64,000 bases of DNA, from positions 58,340-122,339 of the forward strand of contig NZ_VTTO01000018.1 of assembly GCF_008364825.1 (NCBI RefSeq), read 5' to 3'. Positions 1 to 11,827 of the stretch are shown piece by piece. The position numbers and the translations under genes are program-made. Each line of letters starts with the position of its first letter. Positions within the stretch are counted from its first letter, which is position 1. The notes below the pieces were generated by a model. The model was not told the DNA's origin. It saw only the letters and a program-made list of their open reading frames with translations, and searched no databases. Origin of the DNA: Azospirillum sp. B21. GTDB taxonomy: Bacteria > Pseudomonadota > Alphaproteobacteria > Azospirillales > Azospirillaceae.

Positions 1-660
1 GAGGACGGCCACCCGCGCAAGGGCGGTTTCCTGCCGCCGGTGCCGCTGCCCCGCCGGATGTGGGCCGGCAGCGACATGCGCTTCCTAGCGCCGATCCCCA
101 TCGGTGCGGAGATGCGGCGAACCTCCACCATCGAATCGGTGGAGCACAAGGCCGGCCGGTCGGGCGAGATGGTGTTCGTCAGCGTGATGCATGAGATCGC
201 GACCGATGCCGGCGTCGCCATCCGCGAAAAGCAGGACATCGTCTACCGCGAAGCCGCCAAGCCGGGCGAGGCGGCGCCCCCGGCATCCGCCGATCCGCTG
301 CCCGCGGCCGACTGGACCGGCAGCGTTACCCCCGATCCGGTGCTGCTGTTCCGCTATTCGGCACTGACCTTCAACGGCCACCGCATCCATTACGACCGCC
401 CCTACTGCCGCGAGACGGAAGGCTATCCGGGGCTGGTGGTGCATGGACCGCTGACGGCGACCCTGCTGATGGATCTGGTGCTGCGCAATCTCGGCGACCG
501 TAGCGTCGCCGGCTTCCGCTTCCGCGCCCGCCGGCCGCTGTTCGACACCGCGCCCTTCACGCTGAACGCGGCGGAGAGGGGGGATGGCGAGATCCATGGA
601 TGGGTTGTCGGTTCGGACGGTCAGGTCGCCATGACGGCCGAATTCGCGGTCACGCCATGA
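1..660 (+). CDS. MaoC/FAS1-like acyl-CoA hydratase, C-terminal part (mesaconyl- or itaconyl-CoA hydratase type)
   Basis: The reading frame is open from base 1 and ends at the TGA at 658-660, so the start lies outside the window. The first codons read into a Pro-rich linker (GGFLPPVPLPRRMWAGS) typical of mesaconyl-C4-CoA and itaconyl-CoA hydratases. The second half carries the hotdog hydratase signature: YSALTFNGHRIHYD, then a conserved VHGPL. Family knowledge: these enzymes add water to C4/C5 enoyl-CoA esters. The stop overlaps the start of a CitE-like lyase by four bases (ATGA), so the two are translationally coupled and probably act in sequence, hydration followed by C-C cleavage, as in the itaconate/citramalyl-CoA or methylaspartate routes. 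The exact substrate cannot be read from the sequence. Confidence 0.8.
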   Translation, partial: EDGHPRKGGFLPPVPLPRRMWAGSDMRFLAPIPIGAEMRRTSTIESVEHKAGRSGEMVFVSVMHEIATDAGVAIREKQDIVYREAAKPGEAAPPASADPLPAADWTGSVTPDPVLLFRYSALTFNGHRIHYDRPYCRETEGYPGLVVHGPLTATLLMDLVLRNLGDRSVAGFRFRARRPLFDTAPFTLNAAERGDGEIHGWVVGSDGQVAMTAEFAVTP

Positions 661-1547
661 GCGAAGCGGTTCGAGACGGAGAAATTGCCGGCCAGCGGCC
701 CCGTCGCAGCTGGCTGTTCACCCCGGCGACGCGCCCGGACCGCTTCGACCGTGCCGCGCGGTCCGGCGCCGATGTCCTGATCATCGATCTGGAGGACGCC
801 GTGCCGCCTGCCGACAAGGCGGCGGCGCGCGATGCTGCGTTGACCGCCCTGGCGGCACCTGCCGCGCCAATCCTGCGGGCGCTGCGCATCAACGCACCGG
901 TAACGTCCGAGGGTCTCGAGGATTTGCTGGCCCTGATGCGCCGCCCGCAAAATGGCGGGCCGGATTTCGTCATCGTGCCGAAGGTCGACAGTGCCGAGAT
1001 GATCCGCTGGGTCGACACGCTTCTGAGCGGAGCGGGCGGGCCCTTGCCGCTGGTGGCGCTGATCGAATCCGCCCATGGCGTCGCGGCGGTGGAGGACATC
1101 GCCTGCGCATCGCCCCGGTTGGCCGCCCTGTTCTTCGGTGCCGCCGACCTGTCCGCCGAGTTGGGCTGCGCCACCGCGTGGGAGCCGCTGCTGTCCGCGC
1201 GGTCCCGGCTGATCAATGCCGCGGCGCTGGCGGGCATCGAAGCGGTGGACTCCCCCTTCTTCGATCTGACCGATAACGCCGGGATGCAGCGGGAAGCCGC
1301 CGCCGCACTGGCACTGGGATTCGGGGCCAAGGCGGCAATCCATCCCGGCCAGATATCCACCATCAACGCGACATTCACCCCGACCGAAGCCGAGATCGCC
1401 CAGGCCCGCCGCATCGTGGCGGAAAGCGCCAAAGGCGTTTCGGTGGTCGATGGCCGCATGATCGACGAAGCGATGGCGCGCAAGGCCCGCCGCATCCTGT
1501 CCCGCGCCACATGTGCGGCCCAGCCGCAAGAGGACCGACTGCCATGA
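657..1547 (+). CDS. HpcH/HpaI aldolase, CitE-like CoA-ester lyase
   Basis: About 296 residues from the ATG at 657, which overlaps the upstream stop as ATGA. The N-terminus RRSWLFTPATRPDRFDRA and LIIDLEDAVPPADK are the CitE/malyl-CoA lyase phosphate- and Mg-binding signatures. The metal-binding Glu lies in LIESAHGV near residue 145, and GAADLSAELG and AIHPGQI complete the TIM-barrel set. Family knowledge: beta-type lyases cleaving malyl-, beta-methylmalyl- or citramalyl-CoA into acetyl-CoA plus a 2-oxoacid or glyoxylate. Pairing with the upstream hydratase suggests a citramalyl-CoA or malyl-CoA-type reaction. The stop overlaps the ETF beta start by four bases, placing electron transfer from an acyl-CoA dehydrogenase in the same operon. 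An earlier in-frame start exists at 600 but lies inside the hydratase gene and lacks family similarity. Confidence 0.82.
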   Translation: MSEAVRDGEIAGQRPRRSWLFTPATRPDRFDRAARSGADVLIIDLEDAVPPADKAAARDAALTALAAPAAPILRALRINAPVTSEGLEDLLALMRRPQNGGPDFVIVPKVDSAEMIRWVDTLLSGAGGPLPLVALIESAHGVAAVEDIACASPRLAALFFGAADLSAELGCATAWEPLLSARSRLINAAALAGIEAVDSPFFDLTDNAGMQREAAAALALGFGAKAAIHPGQISTINATFTPTEAEIAQARRIVAESAKGVSVVDGRMIDEAMARKARRILSRATCAAQPQEDRLP

Positions 1548-2293
1548 AAATTCTCGTCCCCGTCAAGCGGGTCGTCGACTACAACGTGAAGATCCGCGTC
1601 AAGGCGGATGGCAGCGGCGTCGAGACCGCCAACGTGAAGATGAGCATGAACCCCTTCGACGAGATCGCCGTCGAAGAGGCCGTCCGCCTGAAGGAGGCCG
1701 GCAAGGCGACCGAAATCGTCGTCGTGTCCGTCGGCCCGACCCAGGCGCAGGAGACGCTGCGCACCGCTCTCGCCATGGGCGCCGACCGCGCCATCCTGGT
1801 CCAGACCGACGTGACCACCGAGCCGCTCGCCGTCGCCAAGGTCCTCAAGTCCCTGGTCGAGAAGGAGGCGCCGGGACTGGTGATCCTCGGCAAGCAGGCG
1901 ATCGACGACGACTGCAACCAGACCGGCCAGATGCTGGCCGCCCTGCTCGGCTGGGGCCAGGGCACCTTCGCCTCGAAGGTCGTTGCCGGCGACGGCACGG
2001 TCGCGGTTACCCGCGAGATCGACGGCGGCCTGGAGACGGTGGAGTTGAAGCTGCCGGCGGTGGTCACCGCCGACCTGCGCCTCAACGAGCCGCGCTATGC
2101 CTCACTGCCCAACATCATGAAGGCGAAGAAGAAGCCGCTGGAGACGGTTTCGCCGGATGCGCTGGGTGTCGATGTGACGCCGCGGCTGAAGACGGTAAAG
2201 GTCGCTGAGCCGGCGAAGCGTCAGGCCGGCATCAAGGTGCCGGACGTCGCCACCCTGGTCGACAAGCTGAAGAACGAGGCGCGGGTGATCTGA
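1544..2293 (+). CDS. etfB: Electron transfer flavoprotein beta subunit
   Basis: About 249 residues. The N-terminus MKILVPVKRVVDYNVKIRV, followed by MSMNPFDEIAVEEAVRLKE, is diagnostic of ETF beta (FixA family). VILGKQAIDDDCNQTGQMLA is the conserved AMP/nucleotide-site block. The ATG at 1544 overlaps the previous stop (ATGA). The protein binds AMP and dimerises with the alpha subunit to carry electrons from acyl-CoA and other dehydrogenases to ETF-ubiquinone oxidoreductase. It is separated from etfA by about 190 bases holding an inverted-repeat element. This is a housekeeping-type ETF rather than FixAB: no fixCX genes follow. Confidence 0.95.
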   Translation: MKILVPVKRVVDYNVKIRVKADGSGVETANVKMSMNPFDEIAVEEAVRLKEAGKATEIVVVSVGPTQAQETLRTALAMGADRAILVQTDVTTEPLAVAKVLKSLVEKEAPGLVILGKQAIDDDCNQTGQMLAALLGWGQGTFASKVVAGDGTVAVTREIDGGLETVELKLPAVVTADLRLNEPRYASLPNIMKAKKKPLETVSPDALGVDVTPRLKTVKVAEPAKRQAGIKVPDVATLVDKLKNEARVI

Positions 2294-2312
2294 GGACTGG
2301 TTGCACCGGGTG

Positions 2313-2433
2313 CCCCCTCCCTAACCCTCCCCCGCTCTCGCGGGAGAGGGAACTCCGCCGCTTCGGCATTTACGTCACGCCGACAAGCGTCCTACCCCCT
2401 CTCCCGCAAAGCGGGGGAGGGATGGGGAGGGGG
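2313..2433. repeat. GC-rich paired inverted-repeat intergenic element (BIME/REP-like)
   Basis: Two arms, 2313-2350 and 2395-2433, are near-complementary: the left begins CCCCCTCCCTAACCCTCCCC and the right ends GGGGGAGGGATGGGGAGG. Each arm has its own short palindrome (CTCCCGC...GCGGGAG type) and about 44 bases separate them. The unit sits between etfB and etfA and would form a large hairpin in the operon mRNA. Similar CCCTCCC/GGGAGGG units are scattered in many high-GC proteobacterial genomes. It may modulate stoichiometry or mRNA stability, but that is inference. Confidence 0.7.
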
Positions 2434-2487
2434 CAATCCGGAGCCCGCAGCCGATACCTCGCCACCCGCCAACCAAGGACCCGCCCC

Positions 2488-3414
2488 ATGCCCATCCTGA
2501 TCCTCGCCGACCACGACAACGCCAGCCTCAAGCCCGCCACCGCCCATGCGGTGACCGCCGCCGCCAAGCTCGGCGGCGACATCCACATCCTGGTCGCCGG
2601 CCGCAATGCCGCCCCCGCCGCGGATGCCGCCGCCAAGCTGGCCGGCGTCGCCAAGGTGCTGCTCGCCGACGACCCGGCCTACGAGCACGCTCTGGCCGAG
2701 CCGGTGGCGGCCCTGCTGGTGTCGCTGGCCCCCGGCTACAGCCATGTCCTCGCCGCCGCCACCTCCACCGGCAAGAACGTGCTGCCGCGCGTCGCCGCCT
2801 TGCTCGACGTGGCGATGATCTCCGACATCACCGCCGTGATCTCTTCGGACACCTTCGAGCGGCCGATCTACGCCGGCAACGCCATCGCCACCGTACAGTC
2901 GGCCGATGCGGTGAAGGTCGTCACCGTCCGCACCACCGCCTTCGAGGCTGCCGCCGCCACCAACGGCGCCCCGGTGGAAAGCGTCGCCGCCGTGGCCGAC
3001 CCGGCCCTGTCGAGCTTCGTCTCGGCCGAGCTGTCGAAGTCGGAGCGTCCGGAGCTGACCTCCGCCCGCATCGTGATTTCCGGCGGGCGCGGCATGCAGT
3101 CGGGCGACAACTTCCACCTGCTGGAGGCCATCGCCGACAAGCTGGGCGCTGCGGTGGGCGCCAGCCGCGCCGCCGTCGATGCCGGTTTCGTGCCCAACGA
3201 CTATCAGGTCGGGCAGACCGGCAAGATCGTGGCGCCGGACCTGTATGTTGCCGTCGGCATCTCAGGCGCGATCCAGCATCTGGCCGGCATGAAGGACAGC
3301 AAGGTGATCGTCGCCATCAACAAGGACGAGGAGGCGCCGATCTTCCAGGTCGCCGACTACGGCCTCGTCGCCGACCTGTTCAAGGCCCTGCCGGAGTTGC
3401 AGCAGGCGCTGTGA
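2488..3414 (+). CDS. etfA: Electron transfer flavoprotein alpha subunit
   Basis: 308 residues. The ATG at 2488 is preceded by AAGGA at 2475-2479. The N-terminus MPILILADHDNASLKPAT is the usual ETF alpha start. The C-terminal FAD domain contains SRAAVDAGFVPNDYQVGQTG, then APDLYVAVGISGAIQHLAGM and IVAINKDEEAPIF, matching the ETF alpha signature. It binds the redox-active FAD and partners EtfB. An in-frame ATG at 2422 lies inside the intergenic repeat and is rejected. Confidence 0.96.
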   Translation: MPILILADHDNASLKPATAHAVTAAAKLGGDIHILVAGRNAAPAADAAAKLAGVAKVLLADDPAYEHALAEPVAALLVSLAPGYSHVLAAATSTGKNVLPRVAALLDVAMISDITAVISSDTFERPIYAGNAIATVQSADAVKVVTVRTTAFEAAAATNGAPVESVAAVADPALSSFVSAELSKSERPELTSARIVISGGRGMQSGDNFHLLEAIADKLGAAVGASRAAVDAGFVPNDYQVGQTGKIVAPDLYVAVGISGAIQHLAGMKDSKVIVAINKDEEAPIFQVADYGLVADLFKALPELQQAL

Positions 3415-3791
3415 CGCGGGACAAACGCACAAGGGCGTGCTGCCGCATGCCGGTAGGCCGGGAGGACGTCATCGGGCATCGTCACGTAGACAGCGGGGTT
3501 GGCGATCGTGACAAGGCTGATGCTGCGCGCCGTCTTCCGGCTGGCGCTACGCAGGACCGAAGGTCTGATCCCCTCCGTCCTGCAACTGCTCGGCCTCGGA
3601 TGCCCGAACTCCATTCGCGTCACCTGATCGGCAGTGGGGCCGGGCGATTTCCACACCTCGACGCCTCGCTGCAAAACGCCGGGCGCTGCGTCAAAAGGCC
3701 GACAGGGATTCCTGAAGGAGAGTGCTACTAAGTGTCATCGCGCCACGGTGCGTCCTGAGTTCCTGCCCTGTCCTGGTGGGAAGGATATTGC
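3415..3791. other. Non-coding stretch between etfA and the dorS-type kinase
   Basis: 377 bases. I see no convincing gene, RNA or strong hairpin here. Short open frames have no recognisable protein character and no good ribosome-binding site. It probably contains the etfA 3' end and the promoter of the kinase gene. Confidence 0.5.
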
Positions 3792-6560
<2,769 letters not shown>

Positions 6561-7256
6561 CGATCAGGTGCGGATCGGCCGGATCGGCTTCGATCTTCCG
6601 GCGCAGGCGTGCGATCAGGACATCCACCGTTCGGTCGTTCGGCGGTCCGTCGCGATGGCTGATCTGGTCCAGCAGGGTGTCGCGCGACAGCACCTGTCCG
6701 GGATGGCGGATCAGCGCGGCGAGCAGTTCGAACTCGCCACGGGTGAGCCGGACCTCGTGCCCATCGGTGGTGGTCAGGATGCGTTGGGACAGGTCGAAGG
6801 TCCAGTTGGCGAAGCACCGCGTGAGGTTGTGCCGCTCCGGCCGGAAACCGTCCGTGCTGCGCCGCAGGACGGTGCGGACCCGCGCCAGCAGTTCGCGCGG
6901 TGAAAAGGGCTTGGTGATGTAATCGTCCGCCCCCAGTTCCAGCCCGAGGACGCGGTCGATTTCGTCCGACCGGCTGGTCACGAAAATGACCGGCAGACCC
7001 GAGCGACTGCGCAGTTCCCGGATGATGCTCAGCCCATCCTCGCCGGGCAGGCGGATGTCCAGCAGAACCAGATCCACCCGTTCCCGGCTAAGGACGCCAT
7101 GAAGACCACGTGCATCCTCCACCGCGGTGATCCGGTAACCCTCCCGTTCAAGATACCCGGCAAGGGTTTCACGGGCGACCGGCTCGTCCTCCACAACAAC
7201 GAGATGAAAATCATTCATACTCAACATCCCTGGTGCGCCGTCTGCGACATATCGTC

Positions 7257-7287
7257 CTGTTAATATCCTGTTCGCAACCTGACGAAC
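7257..7287 (+). promoter_or_regulatory. Putative tor boxes in the dorR/dorC divergent promoter
   Basis: CTGTTAATAT at 7257-7266 matches nine of ten bases of the E. coli tor box CTGTTCATAT. A second decamer, CTGTTCGCAA, follows at 7268-7277 with an 11-base period. An inverted partner, GTTCG at 7270-7274 against CGAAC at 7283-7287, overlaps the second box. The site lies about 75-100 bases upstream of the cytochrome start and about 30 bases upstream of the regulator start. Both box identity and response to TorR are inferred from the E. coli consensus. Confidence 0.6.
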
Positions 7288-7359
7288 GCGTATTCATACC
7301 AGCCGGATATCTCCTGATCCAAGTATTCCGCAACTGGCGGACGGAACAGGAGAGCCGAA

Positions 7360-8541
7360 ATGTTTGGTCGGACCTCACGACTACGGAAATGGCTGAAGAA
7401 GCCTGTCGGCGTCGGAGCGATGGTTGCGGTGGCGGTGCTGTCTGCCGGCGGCGCCTTGGCGGCGTGGGGGACCTTCTCGGTCGTCATCGAAAAAACCAAC
7501 TCGCTGGAGTTCTGCGTTTCCTGCCACTCGATGCAGGCGACCGTCTATCAGGAGTATCAGAACTCCCCCCATTTCAAGAACGCGTCGGGCGTGCGCGCCA
7601 TCTGTTCCGACTGCCATGTGCCCAAGCCCTTCATCGACAAGATGATCGCCAAGGTCACCGCGGCGAAGGACGTCTATCACACGGTGCTCGGCACGATCGA
7701 TACGCCGGAGAAGTTTGAGAAGAACCGGCTGCACATGGCGAAGACGGTGTGGGCCAAGATGGAGGCCACGGATTCGCGCGAATGCCGGTCGTGCCATTCC
7801 CAGGACGCCATGGACGTCCATAAGCAGCGCCCGAAGGCCCAGAGCCTCATGGCGAAGGGGATGGAGCAGGGACAGACCTGCATCACCTGCCACAAGGGCA
7901 TCGCCCACAAGCTTCCCGACATGTCGAGCGGCTACCGGGCGATGCTGACCGAGTTGAAGGACGCAGCCCCGGCCAAAAGCGGCTCCGCCGGCACGCTCTA
8001 TGCCTTCGAGAGCACCGAACTCTACAGCGAACGGCCCGAAGGGACCCCCGGCAAGGGTGACGGCACCGTCTTCCCGCTGACGGAGGCCAAGGTTCTGGAG
8101 CGCCAGGGCGACTTCGCCAGGGTGGAGGTCCAGGGCTGGCTGCAGGAAGGCGCCGGCCGCCTGCTGGTGGCAGCCAAGGCCCGGCGCATCTTCCAGATCA
8201 CGATGACGCCGAAACTGGCCGACAGCGTCGCCAGACAGGGCGAGGCGGAAAGCGATCCCGACACCGGCCTGTCCTGGCAGCAGGCCAGCGTGACCGGCTG
8301 GGTGAAGAGCGCGGCCTTCACCGCCGACCGCACGGCACTCGATGCCTATGGCGCGGAGATGGCCGGCGCGGCTTGCGGCTCCTGCCACAGCCAGCCCCAT
8401 GCCGACCATTTCCCGGCCAACCAATGGATCGGGATCATCAAGGACATGAAGGACAGCACCGCGCTCAGCGCCGAAGACGTGCGGTACCTCCAGTCCTACC
8501 TCCAGCGCCAGGCAAAGGACATGGCGAAGCACGGCTCCTGA
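7360..8541 (+). CDS. dorC: Pentaheme c-type cytochrome, TorC/DorC (NapC/NirT family)
   Basis: 393 residues. A single N-terminal membrane anchor (about 17-38) is followed by four CxxCH heme sites at Cys 52, 82, 142 and 174, the NapC/NirT tetraheme core. A C-terminal domain carries a fifth CxxCH at Cys 339 (CGSCH). Five hemes with this spacing distinguish TorC/DorC from tetraheme NapC. It takes electrons from quinol at the inner membrane and hands them to the periplasmic molybdoenzyme. The start has a good upstream GGAGAG. It lies first in the dorCDA order, the same as Rhodobacter dorCDA. Confidence 0.93.
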   Translation: MFGRTSRLRKWLKKPVGVGAMVAVAVLSAGGALAAWGTFSVVIEKTNSLEFCVSCHSMQATVYQEYQNSPHFKNASGVRAICSDCHVPKPFIDKMIAKVTAAKDVYHTVLGTIDTPEKFEKNRLHMAKTVWAKMEATDSRECRSCHSQDAMDVHKQRPKAQSLMAKGMEQGQTCITCHKGIAHKLPDMSSGYRAMLTELKDAAPAKSGSAGTLYAFESTELYSERPEGTPGKGDGTVFPLTEAKVLERQGDFARVEVQGWLQEGAGRLLVAAKARRIFQITMTPKLADSVARQGEAESDPDTGLSWQQASVTGWVKSAAFTADRTALDAYGAEMAGAACGSCHSQPHADHFPANQWIGIIKDMKDSTALSAEDVRYLQSYLQRQAKDMAKHGS

Positions 8542-8586
8542 GCCTGGGCTGCGCCAAACCCACCCATCAAGACGGAGACAGACGCC

Positions 8587-9213
8587 ATGTCCGCCCGGTC
8601 CCTTTCCGCCACCGAACTCGCCGACATCTGCGGCGAACTTGCCGGCATCTTCGGGGCGCCTCTCGAACTCGAAGACATCCGCGCCCTGCGCCGGCACGGC
8701 AGCTTCGGGCCGCTCCAAGCGCTTGGCGCAGACCCGCTCTACGCGATCGATCTCCGGCGCGCGCTGGCCGCGGTGCTGGCCCCGGCTTCCGACGAGGAGG
8801 CGGTTTCGCTGCTCAACAGCAGCTACTGCCAGCTGTTTCTCGGCATCGGCGGAGCCGCCGGCGCTCCTCCCTTCGAATCTGCCTATCGCGGTACCGGGCG
8901 CCTGTTCCAGGGGCCGGCGGACAGCATGGCGGAGCTTCTCGCATCCTGCGGGCTGCAGCCGGCGGACGGCTTCGCCGAGCCGACCGATCATGTCGCCATC
9001 GAACTGTCCGCCTTGGCCCTGCTGATACGGCCCGGCGCCGGCATGCCCGATATCGCCGACGGGCAGGCCGTTGCCTTGCGCGAGCGTCTGGTCGAATGGG
9101 TCCCCACCCTCGCCCGGGCCTGTGCCCGGTTCGATCGTTCCGGCTTTTACGCGCCGCTGGCGGCCCTGCTCACGAACCTGCTCGAAGACGGCACCCTGGC
9201 TCTGGCCACCTGA
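8587..9213 (+). CDS. dorD: TorD/DorD-family molybdoenzyme chaperone
   Basis: 208 residues, all-helical, no signal peptide. The TorD signature EPTDHVAIELSAL lies near 137-149. N-terminal LFLGIG and PPFESAYRG correspond to the YxxLF...P.ESVY region of the family. TorD proteins bind the Tat signal peptide and apoenzyme of TorA in the cytoplasm, assist insertion of bis-MGD, and delay export until folding is complete. Gene position between the cytochrome and the catalytic subunit fits a dedicated chaperone. Confidence 0.88.
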   Translation: MSARSLSATELADICGELAGIFGAPLELEDIRALRRHGSFGPLQALGADPLYAIDLRRALAAVLAPASDEEAVSLLNSSYCQLFLGIGGAAGAPPFESAYRGTGRLFQGPADSMAELLASCGLQPADGFAEPTDHVAIELSALALLIRPGAGMPDIADGQAVALRERLVEWVPTLARACARFDRSGFYAPLAALLTNLLEDGTLALAT

Positions 9214-9257
9214 CCAGCCGGCCTTCCGACCGAGTCTTTTGAAAAGGAAAATCTCTC

Positions 9258-11735
9258 ATGATGGAACAAGACACACTGCGCATCTCCCGGCGCCGGTTCC
9301 TGCAGACGACGTCGGCGGCCGCGGCACTCGGCAGCCTGTCGGGAATGCCCTTCGGGCTGTCGAAGGCCTTTGCGGCGCCCGCGAGTGCGGCCGTGGCGGA
9401 CGGCGAGTATCTCCAGGCTTCGCACTGGGGCGCCTTCTGGGCCAAGATCGAGAAGGGCCGCTTCGTTTCGTTGCGCCCGTGGGAGAAGGACCCGCACCCC
9501 AGCCCGCAGCTGCTGGGCGCCTGGGATCAGGTCTATTCGCCGACGCGGATCCGCTATCCGATGGTCCGCCGCGCCTGGCTGGAAAAGGGGCCGGGGGCCG
9601 CGCCGGAGACCCGCGGCGCCGGTGATTTCGTCCGCGTGAGCTGGGAGAAGGCGCTCGACCTCGTCGCGGGCGAGATCAAGCGGGTGCAGACCGATTTCGG
9701 TCCCTGGGGCATCTACACCGGCTCCTACGGCTGGGGTCCGATCGGCCGCGTCGGCAACCCGCAAACGATGCTGAAGCGCCTGATGAACCTGACCGGCGGC
9801 AGCGTGGTGTCGTCCAGCAATTACTCGAAGGCCGGGATCGAAGCGATCATGCCTTATGTGGTGGGCTCGATCGACGCCGAGGGGCCGCAAACCAGCCACC
9901 AGACCATTCTCGACAACACCGACCTGATCGTCTTCTGGGCCTGCGATCCGCTGAAGAACAACCAGATCTCGGCGGCCATTCCCGACCATGGCGAATATGG
10001 CTGGTTCGAAGCCATGAAGAAGGCCGGGAAGAAGGCCGTCTTCATCGATCCGGTGCGGACCGAAGGCTGCAAGATGCTGGGGGCCGAATGGCTGCCGGTG
10101 CGGCCGCATTCCGACGTCGCCCTGGCGCTGGGCATGGCGCACACGCTGCTGGTCGAGAACCTGCACGACAAGGAGTTCCTGGAGAACTACACCTTCGGCT
10201 TCGATCAGTTCGCCCAGTATCTGCGCGGCGAGAAGGACGGCACGCCGAAGACCGCGGATTGGGCCGCCTCCCTGTGCGAGCTGCCGGCGGACACGATCCG
10301 CGACCTCGCCCGCCGCCTGACCAAAGGACGGTCGATGCTGGTCAGCGGCTGGACGCCGCAGCGTCAGCAGTATGGCGAGCAGTTCCCCTGGGCCTTCGTG
10401 ACGCTGGCCGCCATGGTCGGGCAGATCGGCCTGCCGGGCGGCGGCTTCTGCCAGCGCTACCACCTGGACAATGCCGGCACACCCAGCGCCAACGCACCGG
10501 GTCTTGCCGGTTCGCTGCAGATCGGCAAGCGCAAGGAGATCAAGCCCTGGCCGAAGGAAAAGGGCACCACCAGCATTCCCTGCGCCCGCGTCGTCGACAT
10601 GCTGCTGAATCCGGGAACGACCTACCAGCACAATGGCGGCACCCACATCTATCCTGAGATCAAGCTCTGCTATTGGGCGGGCGGCAATCCGTTCCACCAC
10701 CATCAGGACCGCAACCGCATGGTCGAAGCCTGGGCGAAGATCCAGACCTTCATCGTGCAGGACTTCCAGTGGACGGCGACCGCGCGGCATGCCGACATCG
10801 TGCTGCCGGCCACCACCAGCGTCGAGCGCAACGACATCGAGCGGGTGGGCGTGGTCGCACGCAAGGCCGTCGTCGCGATGAAGCAGCTGATCGACCCGGT
10901 CTTCGAATCGCGCAACGACTACGACATCTTCGTCGAACTCGCCAAGCGGCTGGGCGTCGAGCCCGAATTCTCCGAAGGCAAGACGGAGCTGGAGCGCGTC
11001 CGCGAGATCTATGAGGACGCGCTGAAGCAGGCGACCGCCAAGAAGATCCCGATGCCGGATTTCGACACCTTCTGGAACAAGACCGGCGTGGTCGAATTCT
11101 CGACGCCGGATTCGGCGGTGCGGCGCACCAAATACGCCGATTTCCGTGAAGACCCGGTCATCAACGCATTGCCGACGGCGACCGGCCGCATCGAGATCTA
11201 CTGCAAGGCCATCGAGAAGATGGGCTATGACGACTGCCCACCGCACCCGACATGGCTCGAACCCAGCGAATGGCTGGGCCAGCGGGAGCGGAAATACCCG
11301 CTGCACGTCAACTCCAGCCATCCGCAGTTCCGTCTGCACTCGCAGCTGAACGGCACGAAGGTGAGGGAGCTGTATGCCGTCGGCGGGCGCGAACCCTGCC
11401 GGATCAACAGTGCCGACGCTGCAGCCCGCGGCATCAAGTCCGGTGACGTCGTACGGGTCTTCAACGGCCGCGGCCAGTGTCTGGCCGGCGCGGTGGTCTC
11501 GGACGATATCCGGCCGGGCGTGATCGAACTGCAGGAGGGCGCCTGGTACGATCCGGCCGAGGGCGGCAAGCCCGGCACCCTGTGCAAGTACGGCGATCCG
11601 AACGTACTGACGCCGGACATCCCGACGTCCAAGCTGGGACAGGCCACCTCTGCGCACACCTGTCTGGCCGAAGTCGAGCTCTACAAGGGCACGCCTCCGG
11701 CGGTCACGGTGTTCGACACGCCGAAGGACGCGTAA
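9258..11735 (+). CDS. dorA: DMSO/TMAO reductase catalytic subunit, bis-MGD molybdoenzyme, Tat-exported
   Basis: 825 residues, the usual size for TorA/DorA/BisC. A twin-arginine signal (SRRRFLQ near residue 10, hydrophobic stretch, cleavage near AFA-AP) predicts periplasmic export. The YGW motif places Tyr 157 and Trp 159 at the positions of Tyr114 and Trp116 of Rhodobacter DMSO reductase. Ser 190 in NYSKAG aligns with the molybdenum-ligating Ser147. Keeping the Tyr is a feature of DMSO reductases that E. coli TorA lacks, so DMSO as well as TMAO is a likely substrate (inference). There is no iron-sulfur motif at the N-terminus, as expected. The RBS is AAGGAAAA at about 9242-9249. Start codons at 9258 and 9261 are equally possible. 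Confidence 0.93.
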   Translation: MMEQDTLRISRRRFLQTTSAAAALGSLSGMPFGLSKAFAAPASAAVADGEYLQASHWGAFWAKIEKGRFVSLRPWEKDPHPSPQLLGAWDQVYSPTRIRYPMVRRAWLEKGPGAAPETRGAGDFVRVSWEKALDLVAGEIKRVQTDFGPWGIYTGSYGWGPIGRVGNPQTMLKRLMNLTGGSVVSSSNYSKAGIEAIMPYVVGSIDAEGPQTSHQTILDNTDLIVFWACDPLKNNQISAAIPDHGEYGWFEAMKKAGKKAVFIDPVRTEGCKMLGAEWLPVRPHSDVALALGMAHTLLVENLHDKEFLENYTFGFDQFAQYLRGEKDGTPKTADWAASLCELPADTIRDLARRLTKGRSMLVSGWTPQRQQYGEQFPWAFVTLAAMVGQIGLPGGGFCQRYHLDNAGTPSANAPGLAGSLQIGKRKEIKPWPKEKGTTSIPCARVVDMLLNPGTTYQHNGGTHIYPEIKLCYWAGGNPFHHHQDRNRMVEAWAKIQTFIVQDFQWTATARHADIVLPATTSVERNDIERVGVVARKAVVAMKQLIDPVFESRNDYDIFVELAKRLGVEPEFSEGKTELERVREIYEDALKQATAKKIPMPDFDTFWNKTGVVEFSTPDSAVRRTKYADFREDPVINALPTATGRIEIYCKAIEKMGYDDCPPHPTWLEPSEWLGQRERKYPLHVNSSHPQFRLHSQLNGTKVRELYAVGGREPCRINSADAAARGIKSGDVVRVFNGRGQCLAGAVVSDDIRPGVIELQEGAWYDPAEGGKPGTLCKYGDPNVLTPDIPTSKLGQATSAHTCLAEVELYKGTPPAVTVFDTPKDA

Positions 11736-11827
11736 TCACCGTCCGGCAGCTGGCAGTCCCATTTCGCAAAGGGCTGCCGGCTGCCGGACGGACCATTCCA
11801 GGGGCCATCCAGGCCGAGGGCCCTACC

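Noticed and set aside
9147..11657. Minus-strand open frame of 836 codons opposite dorA
   Set aside because: Antisense shadow of a high-GC gene: His/Gly/Arg/Gln-rich, no motifs, while the plus strand has a full molybdoenzyme.
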